From Odiellus spinosus (taxonomy: Eukaryota > Arthropoda > Arachnida > Opiliones > Phalangiidae): a stretch of 64,000 nucleotides of DNA. Position numbers and translations under genes: made by a program. Positions within the stretch are counted from its first letter, which is position 1; each line of letters starts with the position of its first letter. The stretch covers positions 24,440,200 to 24,504,199 of the forward strand of contig OY987231.1 in assembly GCA_963920705.1 (NCBI GenBank), given 5' to 3'. Positions 24,861 to 35,140 of the stretch are shown here, in pieces. The notes below the pieces were generated by a model. That model saw only the letters and a program-made list of their open reading frames with translations. It was not told the DNA's origin and made no database searches.

Positions 24861-27800
24861 GAGGAAAATTTGGCGGTGGCGCGTGACGGACGAAAAGGGG
24901 ATTCCGATCCGGGGGAGAGAGAGGGGGGGACCCATTACCGGGGGCCCTGGCGATCGAGCGACCCGCAAAAACTAAAAAAATCGCGATAAACAAAACGCGT
25001 ACGAGTTTTCTATAAAATTTCGGGGGCCACCGCGCGTCCAATCGAAAAACAGCGCGCTTAAAATAATATTACTTTTTAAATTTCGAAAAAAGAATCCCAA
25101 CGGTTTACGATGACGAAGCGAAAAAAACTTTTTAAGGGTTAAGGCTTAGTTTTCCTAACGTAATTAAATCGCCCCCCTCCTTTCCTGTTCGTTTTAGATT
25201 ATTCTTGTTAAAATTGTAAGGGCCCGTAGTCCGAATAGTTAGGGTCGTTAATAATAAGGGGTACTGACCTTTTAACCTCGCGAAGTTCGTAATAGAGCGA
25301 AAGCGCTCGGTTAGCGAAACTCGTAGCTGTAGTTTTCGAGGCGCGGCGATGCCGAAATTCCGACGCTCTAACGTTCTCCGTAACTCGGCTCCGAATGCGA
25401 GGGGAATGTCGAAGAGCGAGGTGGCAGTGGGCCGACGCTCGGTTCCGCGATTCCAGAACGGACGAGGAGTTGGGAACCTTGGAAAGCGGCCCGAGGGCTT
25501 CGGCTCTCCAGCCGCGGGGATGCTCTCCACAATCAGACGCTCGCTTTTTCCCGCGCGTTCTTCTCTTCTTTGGCGCGCCCCGACTTTCGAAAAGCCAAAG
25601 AGCCTGGCGACCCTGACGCCATCTCTTCTTTTCGAGACGAAACTCTGGAAAGAATCGATCGATATTACGAGTTTTTAGCTCTTATTTTCCTTTTTGACGC
25701 GTCAACAATCACTTTATACAAATTCGCGTTCATTATACTCTGTTGAGCCAAATACGTCTAAACGTATTTTTTTGGAAGGCGAGGCGAAACTAGTTTTTGC
25801 TTAATTTTGAATATTTAGGGCGATATTCGTTAATAACGTTATAAGTACGTTGTTCCCGAGTATGAACTCTAAATTACGATGGCCCGAACATTTATAGAGC
25901 GACCAAATAATACAAATACGTGGGTTATAATAAATTCGCGGCGAAACGAGTCATTAGTGTACGAAAGAAACCATTTCAAATTGGCCAATTAACATCGAGA
26001 TCCTTTAAAACGCTCTCGCCTCGTAGCTTTGACCGTACAGTTTGTTGGATGGTCAACGTCGTCCGCTAAGCTAGAAAAGAACTTTAAAGAGGTTTTAAAA
26101 AACTCGTATTGTTCCTTTAATAAACGCCGAACGAAATTAGCATCCTATCCCTAATTCCTATTCCTAAATATTTATAAATTGAAACATAGTCTCGGATTTC
26201 CAATAATATTTCCGATAATCCGGTTATTTCACTATACGACATAATCAATATAAGCGAAGACGGGGTAAATCGATAAATATAGCGCTTATATTTCCCCACG
26301 TAATAGCCACGATACGGCGAAAGGCGGGAGTTGACGTCGCTTTGTACGAATCTAATCTGGTCAAAATGAAAACCTTTTTGGAGACGCGCGACTTCGATCT
26401 TAGTAAAATAAGTAATAATCAGTTTTCTAATGAGACGTATTTTCGGCGCCACCAAAATCTACCAACTATAACTAAATATAGCCATAGGTAAGAGTCCGCT
26501 CCATCGTCCTTGTAGGGTTTCTCTCGTATAATCATACGCGCGCCGTGTATAATCGGGCTTAGCGTTTCGATGGTGGAATCGCGACGCGACGGGGCCGCGC
26601 CAATCTGTATTCCCGCCTAAAGAAACTTTTTCTCTTTTTCCCATGTCCCGCCATGTTGCGAAAAAAACTCGAAATCTATATAGGGCGAATAACGGTAAAA
26701 AAAAGGGAGCTACCGTTAGAAGCTTCTCCTGGGAAGAAGGTTTTTTGACCAGGTGGCCTAGTGGCCCGACTACAATAGCGACTTCCATCAATCCTCCACC
26801 CCGACAACCCTCCAAAAAAAAACCCTCTCTCCCAACAAAAAATGGAAAGTTTTCTACCTCCCTGGTTTTTACCGTAAGGAAGAGACCTGTAGTACGGAAC
26901 CATCCCTAACCGGATTGTTCGCGTTACGACGTCCAATACGTCCGAGGCCTAGCAACCCCCTTTCGCAACCTCCGTACGAGTTTCAATATAGGATAGTGCC
27001 CCGAAATGAGCTCTAGGGCGTCTTCCATCGCGTACGGACTCGAATGATGGCTTTTGGAATCGGGGTTCCTTTACGTAAAAACTCTATTCTAGCTTCTCTT
27101 GGCAGCGCGGCGTAGATGGGCCCTTAACGGGACCTCCTCGCGTATTTATAGTCGGGTTTCGTCGACGCGAGTCGCGTCATCATGACCGAACCCGTACGCC
27201 GAGTTAGGAAAGGAATGGGACGTACGAACGCGTACGTATACGTCAAGCTATAACTTATACGGCGTCTTTTGTTGACGTCGTAGTTTCTTAGCCCCCTAGC
27301 TCGAGTTGGAAGACCATTTGTCCGATGTTCCTAAGAAACGTATTTGTTTAAATCGTTGAAATGGCCGCGTTCTATAAACGGATTACGCGTTTCAAATTAA
27401 ACCTAGCTTACTGGTGACGAGGGTCGTACTGTAAGTAGTAATTGGCTTAACGTCCCGTAACCCGTACGAAGCGCGACTCGAATTGTAAGAACAATATTAA
27501 TTTTCTAACAGTACTGTATAACGAAATTCCGACGTTACGAAATGAATAAATGTGGAAACGCGGCTTTATTTGGTACGGGGGATTCCCTATATAGAAGTAG
27601 AGGGGTGCTTGGGGATTTCTCTTCCCAATTGTTAGGGGGTCCTTACGCTAAACGACGCCATTTTCGCGACAATGGGGTTTATCCCCCTCCGTGTCTCTTC
27701 TTAGGTGAAGGGTCCCGCGTTTTACTATTTCCGGATTTTGAAAAAAAAAAAAAAGGTTCCCCTCTCTCCTCCTTGGCCGTCCTCGATCTCTCTCTCTCGG

Positions 27801-28545
27801 CCCAGCTAGGGGTTTTAGTGAAAGTAACACCGAGCCGGGTCTAAGGGGATTTTCTATCTAAGGCCCCCCCGGCCCCATCTCGATGGGGGTCCAAATGTAT
27901 ATACGGGAATTATATTGCTGGACATAAAATTCACCGTTGGAATTTCACGGGACATTGGGAACATTTTTTTCGGGCCTTTTCAATGTCTGAATGTATTTAT
28001 ATATATATAAGTTATCGCTAGAAATAGAAATTTTTGGGAGAGTAAATGTTTGTAACCGCAACGCCCGCCGTTCCTACACTACACCTTACCATTTCAAATT
28101 TAAATATAGCGAATTTACGAGCGATCCGCGGGGAATTTCTAGCTGGCGTTATTATATTACTACGTCACCGAGTACATTCGAGGAGCTAGAGGGAGTTAGC
28201 GATGGAGACATTGATACGTCGGAGGTTTCTATCTCTGTCCTCGGTGTCATCCCCCTTAGTGAGGGAATTACCGTATTCGTTCTTACAATCGCTCCTCCAA
28301 TAAGGGGTACCGTGACGTCAACATTGGGGTACGCGGGTCGAGGGAATATTTACGATAGGTTGACCTTTTATTCGTAATAAACAATTCTTTTAAGCCGAAA
28401 ATATTGTCGTAAAGGTCCAATTTTTTCTCTATTCTCGAGAATACGACTAGATTTGCGTAAAATCCAAAATATCGGTCAGGGAAATTATTTAGGAAAGCCG
28501 TGAAAAATCAGCGAATACCTTGATGATAACGTCAATAATATTAAT

Positions 28546-28624
28546 AGCCCCTGTAAAAGTGTTCGAACCTTCGCGCTCCAGTGTTCGGGGTGAAGCCCAA
28601 CCTATTGCGCCTTTCTGACAACAA
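28546..28624 (-). repeat. Dispersed short repeat, copy 2
   Basis: Reverse-complement partner of 19400-19475, with 60 of 63 core positions identical. On the minus strand it contains GGTTCGAACAC, close to a Pol III B box. Ten bases beyond it begins the target duplication of the SINE-like insertion at 28634, so the SINE landed beside this repeat. Confidence 0.7.
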
Positions 28625-28633
28625 AGTAACGTA

Positions 28634-28644
28634 CGGGTATTGAA

Positions 28645-28677
<33 letters not shown>

Positions 28678-28985
28678 CGGCGTGTAACGTAACGTCTTTA
28701 CGCCCGGACAGCGGTCGCGATTGCGAACCAGGTGTGGCGCCAAGGCGTAAGGCCTTGAGCAACTCAGTTATGGTAAGTAACTACGCAGGGATTAGGACTG
28801 GGAATTGCCCACGCGACGGAAGGAGATGGGAATGGGGAAGAGGAAGGACCATTCCGTCGCGGACCATTCGCAACACTCCCTATGGGCAAGGGACCTGCGA
28901 TTCGAGCAGGACAACACCCAGACCTTGCCACTGAGACGCCAGTTTACAGGAGTGCGCCACCACTCCCGGCCGGGTATTGAACATT
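28634..28985 (-). mobile_element. SINE-like retroposon with poly(A) tail and 15-bp target duplication
   Basis: The direct repeats CGGGTATTGAACATT at 28634-28648 and 28971-28985 flank a body of about 293 bp (28678-28970) whose minus strand ends in a 29-base A tail (28649-28677). The minus-strand 5' end begins GCCGGGAGTGGTGGCGCA followed by CTCCTGTAAAC, strikingly like the start of 7SL RNA and Alu. About 65 bases in, CCTGC-TCGAATC-GCAGG forms a perfect 5-bp stem with a 7-base loop, like a tRNA T arm or Pol III B box. No protein is encoded. Target duplication, A tail and internal Pol III-like signals together support a SINE moved by LINE machinery. The identical duplications indicate a recent insertion. 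Whether the head derives from 7SL, a tRNA or neither is unresolved. Confidence 0.85.
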
Positions 28986-29863
28986 ATTATACGTTTCGCA
29001 ACCTTTATGATAATAAGTTGTGAAATTACACTTGGACCTTTGAACGCTATTAGAAAACATTGACCTTTCGATGTTATAATAAAACATTGACCCTATCGCT
29101 TCGCTCGTTGTTGGCGAAACATTGCCTATGCAACTTGCGTAAGTCTATCCTGTTTTCGCGACTCCATCGCGGTTGCGATAAAATTGTAATGGAGTAATTT
29201 ATTACCCGAATCGGTAATTTACCGTCCATAATTTACGACGAATTTCTCCGTAATTTATCGATTTTCAAATTATTATCGTAAATTGGCGCCCGGTAATTTC
29301 CCCGTAAATTCCCTTTTGTTTTGGAAGTGATCTAATATTTCCGATTAAATGAAACTTATAGAAATAGATCAAATCTGAGCTAGCTGCTAGTATATAGGAT
29401 TTGAATTAATTTATCGAGTTCTCTTAATAAGAGCCCGCAATTAATTTAATTAAAAATACGAAATATATTTTTTAATTTTTCGCTTTTCGTAAATATTAAG
29501 CTGACACGATACTTGGCGGCGATTCTGGCTTTTAGGATTCAATGTCGCGCGAACGAATAACCCCCTACAGTTTTAATATAATTTAATTTATTTTAATTGG
29601 CCTTTTTTATCATTTCTTCGAATATAATTAAAACAAATATTAGATAATTAAGCTTATTTCTGGCAAAGCGATTCCGCCACCTATTTTAACGTTTCTCCAA
29701 TTGAACCGGGTTGTTTTCCGAAACGAGCACGCTTATATATATCGACAACAATTTCATATCGAACAATTAACAATAACTCGCGAATGACGCGATGATACGT
29801 TTCCTATCAAATTTCATTTCTCACGATTAAAATTCATCATAAATGAATATTACATTTTATTTC

Positions 29864-29921
29864 AAATATTTTCTAAAAGGTCCGCTACTCCACGAAGTAG
29901 CGGACCTCTCAGAAAATATTT
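29864..29921. repeat. Long near-perfect hairpin
   Basis: The outer arms AAATATTTTCT and AGAAAATATTT (11 bp, perfect) and the inner arms AGGTCCGCTACT and AGTAGCGGACCT (12 bp, perfect) are separated by a symmetric 3-base internal loop (AAA/CTC) and closed by a 6-base loop. This 58-base structure sits in the intron about 550 bp before the next exon. It has the geometry of a small structured RNA or a foldback element. Nothing in the sequence proves transcription as a separate RNA. Confidence 0.75.
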
Positions 29922-30470
29922 TAAATAATTTAATCACCATGGAACATAAATTCAACATATACGACAATATTACATTTTCTATATCGAGTTTTTAATTAAC
30001 GGAGAGGGGAGTATTATCTTTAATTGCCTCTTCTATTACAACTACATTTCAACATGAGAGTTAATATTCGTCAAGAAATACTTGACATTCGCGATAATAA
30101 TTCGTAGACTTTAAGGTATCGAGTCGATAAACATCTCCGAGCCTGGCTCGAAATTGGTCGTGCCAATGTCAATGTCTAGTCTTAAAAATGGCTCTTAATT
30201 AAATCATGGCTTATATTTGTAAGAAAGGTCTCTTTTGGTTGGTGATTCCATTTCAAAGAGCGATTTTCATTGGGCATCGACAATCCCGCGAAATGTTTTC
30301 CGAGCTTAAATACGCGACTTTGATAATTAATTAACCGCGCTAATTATCGCCGCGAGTTAAATTACAAATTTACGGGTCAATTGACGAAATCTCGCGAGTG
30401 GAAATGAGGCGTTTAAATGAATTTAAATGAATTAAGTCGTAATATAATTATTTTCTTACGTTTATTTCAG

Positions 30471-30586
30471 GAGATCGAGATGGTGAGCCGCGATCGCCAA
30501 CTTCAACTGGAGGAATTATCGTCGAAACTTCGCCAAACCATTCTGAATGACGACGGCGACGAAGTAATTTCCCACGATTCCCGACG
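30471..30586 (+). CDS. UPF0489 family (C5orf22-like) protein, following exon
   Basis: This exon encodes about 38 residues, E-I-E-M-V-S-R-D-R-Q-L-Q-L-E-E-L-S-S-K-L, then a short acidic DDGDE segment. It matches the part of animal UPF0489 proteins directly after the D-x-D-x-D exon: a charged helix of the form 'R-x-x-Q-L-x-x-L-E' followed by an acidic turn. The acceptor is tttatttcag|GAG and the donor CGACG|gtaagt, both consensus. It joins the exon at 21655 in phase 0 and leaves two bases of a split codon. The next exon should start in that phase and encode the conserved Asp-Tyr/His-rich block of the family; I could not find it downstream in the window. Confidence 0.8.
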
Positions 30587-33096
30587 GTAAGTCCGAGATC
30601 TTTTTCAATCAATTTTGTCTTGGGTGTTTCAACTTGGAAACTTTGAATTAATATTTTGAAATGAGGCTATTTTCCTTCCGTGGCCCGTTGTTCCTATGGC
30701 GCGTTGTTTTATGGCCGCGCGCGAATGTCATTAAATGAGTTTCCGTTGGGACGACGACGATGTAGCGCGGGCCAAGTCGCCTTTAATTCCAACCCACACT
30801 TTGTTCCTTATAAAAAAGGGGAGGAACTAATATTCCTACGGATTTATCCACTCTAGCGAGTATCGCCCTCTAGCTACGCGTCAAACAAAAATAAGATTTT
30901 CCTTTTAGTTCTCGACACGCGTACCTAAACATACTTCGTATTTAGACCAAAAATGTATCGTAATGATACGAGGCTATCGTAAATATTAATCCAAGCGCCC
31001 CCGTTTAGTTAAGATTTTTGGTCCACCCGAAATTATTTCGTTTAATCCCCAACTCATTTAACCTAATTGGGAAATGAATGAAATCCGATAGATTTGTTAG
31101 GATTTTATATTGAATAAGAAATGTAGAATGACGTCATTCTAAATTAATTTTCGCCCTTTTAAGGTTTAATTTTATTCTCACTAGATTCTAGGATGTTTTT
31201 AGACGTCGGGTAATTCCGTAAAATAAATTCAAAAGCTGATATTGTTTAGTCGATAGTTCCTCCTTGCAAATATAAACGTCTAAGATGAATTCAATTCGGA
31301 TCTTTCAGGCTTTATACAAGTTGTTAACTAATTCAAATCGTTAGTCAAGGAGGGGGAGGGGGCTTAGGAGGTAAGGGGTCAATCGTTCGTATTTATAATT
31401 ATGCAAATGATTCCCCCGTTCGGAATGGCGCCTCCGTTAGCTATAGGGTGCAGTACGTGTGGCGCCGAGAATACGCCAAGTCTATTAATGTCCGCGCCTA
31501 GCTCTGGTCTCTGGACTCTCCGGTCCCCGTAATAATATTCTAAATAAGAGTTTGTCGCGTGACCATCGGGCAATGCCCAGCTGACACCAACGTGTCGCGC
31601 CTTTAACTTCGAAATATAGTCGTTTTTTTTTTTCAAAGAGTTTCCATCGGGCGAAGGGTGCCGATTGTTTTAATCAATTTTCTCGAGTGATTGTAAGAGC
31701 CACGCCCAGTTTTGCCTCTTTTAACAAGCGCGACTTGGTCTTACGTAATGTTTTTTGCCCGGGTTCTAATTAATGGTTAATAATCGCTAGTGTTCGTATT
31801 ACGTCAAGCGCCTCCTCGAATCTCGCGGATCAATAATTATAATCAAAGTTAATAACGTCGTAGAATTTCTCGTAAAATCCCAAATCGCGATTAAAATCTC
31901 GTAAAATCCACTTTTCCTCATCTTAAAATCGGGCTTCTGGGGGCCCTCGCGGTCTATATCAAAACCGTGTCTAAACCAAAATGCCAAAAGATGGAAAACA
32001 TATTCTAATTATAAGCGAGGCGTATACTTAATATCCCGAGTTCAAAATTCTAGATATAATATTACATCTATTAGGGCAACTTAATTTTTTTTATTTTTCG
32101 AAACCCCAGCTAATGGATAATTTTAATAAGATACTTTTTGTAAATGAACGTACGCCGAGAGTTTGTACGATCCGAGGTTCGATGACATCCAACCGACGGT
32201 TCAGATATCTATATCATTCGAATAGCTCTCTTAGAAACATCTTTAAAAGCGAGGCTGGCACGCTTTTTTCTTCCCAATTATGGAAAGCCAAAATTGGAAA
32301 TCTATATTAAGCCGGCTCTCGCTCGAAACGATATCAGCGTCACTTTATTTCCTTTATAAGAACCGGTTTTCATTATGGCAAATTAAATCATTTGAAGATC
32401 GCCAATCTTAGAAGAGCTCGGGTCAACGAAACTATTTTATTTTCAATCTGTATTTAACGCTAGGTATTAATCCGCCTCGGCTTCGCTCCTTACGCCAACT
32501 CGAACCGAACCCCCGAATCACTCTTCGATTTTTCAACGTGAATAGTATAATAGTTTAGAACGAATGGGAAAACGGGGGCCATCGTAGCTTCGTACTCGTT
32601 GTTTACCGAAACCGAATTCCGATAAGAAACGAAATATATTTTTAATAAGGATATTTTGGGGGGACATTCTTAATGAGGCGTCTTCCGTGGCCGCCACGCT
32701 GCTACGACCTCCAAATGATAATCTCTCGGATCTGACTGACGCGAAAACCTCAATTAACGCTTACATTTCGATTTATTTTAAGACTATTATCTATAAAGGA
32801 AAGGTCTACGCCGTCCAAATAAACAAATTAACCAAAAATTCCCACGACCTTATTTTATCCTTAGATTATTAAAACCGCTCGACAAGAAAGACGACGCTAT
32901 ATTAACCCCGCCCCCAATAGGCTATACTAGCTCTAAGTTCTCGCTAGAGGGTGCATTCAAACAGTTGATTGATCATTGATTGAAGATGCTAATATCTCTT
33001 CACCGTTGATAGAAAACTTTCGCAATTCTAGGTCACGCTTTTCAAAAAGGTTCCAAGCGTCAAAATCGATTTCAGTTTGTCTATAAATTAACGCTA

Positions 33097-33252
33097 ATAC
33101 CGTTTTCAGACGAGGCGTAATTAGCCGGTTTAAGCAGATTTAACCGTGGTTTAATCGCAATTAACCGAGGTTTATAGAACTGAGAAGGTTACGTAAACCT
33201 CGGTTAAATCTGATTAAACCACGGCTAATTACGCCTCGTCTGAAGAGGGTAT
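33097..33252. mobile_element. Foldback/MITE-like inverted repeat
   Basis: Long inverted arms: the left one contains TTCAGACGAGGCGTAATTAG then CCGGTTTAAGCAGATTTAACC, and the right one is its imperfect reverse complement, mirroring at least 45 bp. The arms start with ATACC and end with GGTAT. Inside the arms, smaller 'TTAACCG-x-GGTTTA' palindromes are nested, so the whole 156 bp can fold. No target duplication beyond an ambiguous TA-rich flank is clear. This looks like a non-autonomous DNA transposon of unknown superfamily. Confidence 0.7.
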
Positions 33253-34057
33253 AACCGAGAAAGGAAATTTTAAGCTAGACCTTTCCTTTATACGAAATAT
33301 TAATAAGGATAATAATAATAATGAAGAAATGAAACGTGAAAAAAAATGTGTATTATAGTCGCTCCCTTCCTTACACCGAATCAAAATTCGCAATTAATAA
33401 ATGCAATGATGGGAAACGGATTTAGCGATAAAATAAAATATTAAAACCATAATGTCTATCTCGACCGTATCTATTTTAAAACAAAAAAAAATATATATAT
33501 ATATAAATATTTTAGCTTGACTGTGATGATAATAAGGCAACTGGTTTCTGATTCGGCTTCTGGAATTACTCGGCCCCCCGTAATACATCGGTTACTTTGT
33601 TACCCGTACCGTAATTAGTATATACTCGACGAGATTTAGCCTTCCCGTTTTTAATCACCGTTTTTTAATTTAGGCGCGTTCACACTGAAAACGTAGTTTC
33701 GCGTCACTAAAGGGACTCTCTAATATATTAATAGTATACTAAAGATGACCCCGTAACTGAACAGAACCCTGGGAAATATACGCTTATATCTCTCGTCTTC
33801 GCTTCGCGTTAGTCTCCTTTATAGTTTTTCAACAGTTTGCGCCATAAATTGGGCAAGTTAGCGCGGGCCCCTAGATCATTTTCCCCGAGTTTGGCCCCGT
33901 CAGCCGCTCGTACCTTTAGTTACGCCTTGGGAAAAAAATTCGTCGAGTCAACTTAAGAGGTTAATAAAAAGGGCCAAAAACGCGAATATTTTTAGGCAAA
34001 CTGCGTCGAGTCACGAAGTCGATTTAATATACGCGTAAATGCGATTTCTCGATATAC

Positions 34058-34077
34058 GGGGGGGGGGGGGGGGGGGG
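34058..34077 (+). repeat. Poly(G) tract, G20
   Basis: The longest uninterrupted G run noted in the window. It has G-quadruplex potential. Confidence 0.95.
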
Positions 34078-35093
34078 CGTATTTAATATTTATAAAATGG
34101 CCATTTTTACGAGCCACGCCAAGAACTTTGAAACTCCGACGATTGTTGACCACCGTAATAAACGAAAGTTAAAACACCCCGACCAACCACTCTCTCTCCC
34201 ATCCCTCCAGAGGCACTTTACTTTTAAATAAAAATATCGCCCGTTAAATTAAGCAACGCGAATACATAGAGAGAGAGAGAGATCGAGCGAAAATGTCGTA
34301 TTTCTTAAGCTTAATAAGTAGGAGACTTAGTTGGTTTTTGAACGAAATGATTTGGAATGGTTTTGGCTGGAGTTTGACATTCATGTTGGGATATTTGTTT
34401 TACTCACGTAGCTAATTTAGCGAGAAAGTTTCTTTTAATTATTCCTATCGCCAAAATATATTCCCAATTCTCCCGGGAGTCGTAACCCCGCCCCTCTCCC
34501 CCTCCCATCCCCTACGAAGATTATTACGGTGATATTATAGCGTCAAAATATTCTCGAAAAATGACCGAGTAAAACGGACCGTAATTAAAGGTATTCTGAA
34601 ACCGAGTAACGCGACAAAGATCCCTGAAAAAAATAAAAGATTATAAAAGGAACGCCAGGGGTAAAAAAGGTTTCGGCAAATTGGTTCCATCCCCCTCGAG
34701 CTGGTTGGTCGACGACGCTAAAGCTACGTTCGCGCTAGAGACTTTGAAACAGTTTTCAAACCATTAATAATAAAAATAATCGCCCGTTTTTGCGAAGGAT
34801 CTCTATATAGAGTTGAACTAAAATTTTACAAAGGCTAGAGTACGAACGCGGCTAAGAGGCTATTTCTACGTAACGTATCTAGCTCTAATTCCCCCCTCCC
34901 CCTCCCCCCACACGCTCTTAGATCTTTCTCTCGTTTCGCTAACATCGTAAACTTAAATAGCGTTCTAGACCGACAGACAGACACGGTTGGCGATGTTTAT
35001 TACCGAGATACGGTATTAGGTTCCCTTTAAACTCGATCTCTATACGATATTTGTGGCGTTTTAGCTTTTGGGGCCGTAAGAGTATAAGGGAGA

Positions 35094-35140
35094 GAGAGAG
35101 AGAGTGACCGCTTGGGAGGGAGAGAGTGACCGCTTGGGAG
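35094..35140 (+). repeat. 22-bp direct tandem duplication
   Basis: GAGAGAGTGACCGCTTGGGAG occurs twice with a 22-bp period, following a short GA tract. It is a simple slippage-type duplication. Confidence 0.8.

Larger units (their letters stand above)
21656..30470 (+). other. Intron between the two UPF0489 exons
   Basis: Donor gtaaat at 21656 and acceptor tttatttcag ending at 30470 bound an 8815-bp intron, phase 0 on both sides. It is repeat-rich: a direct repeat pair (21803 and 22930), hairpins at 23289 and 29864, a CpG-rich block around 24.0-25.7 kb, and a SINE-like insertion at 28.6-29.0 kb. Several frames of 100-132 codons occur in the CpG-rich block on both strands at once, as expected from stop-poor G+C-rich DNA. 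None resembles a known protein. Confidence 0.8.

Noticed and set aside
24304..25678. Several frames of 66-132 codons on both strands in the CpG-rich intron block
   Set aside because: Open in many frames at once because stops are rare in G+C-rich DNA. They are low-complexity with runs of Phe or Arg, and resemble no known family.
27991..28377. 128-codon plus-strand frame in the intron
   Set aside because: No recognisable family, no splice or promoter context, and it begins in an ATATAT tract. A real small gene cannot be fully excluded.
28489..29023. Frames over the SINE and its poly(T)
   Set aside because: The lysine runs are the reverse of the A tail, and the rest translates a noncoding retroposon.
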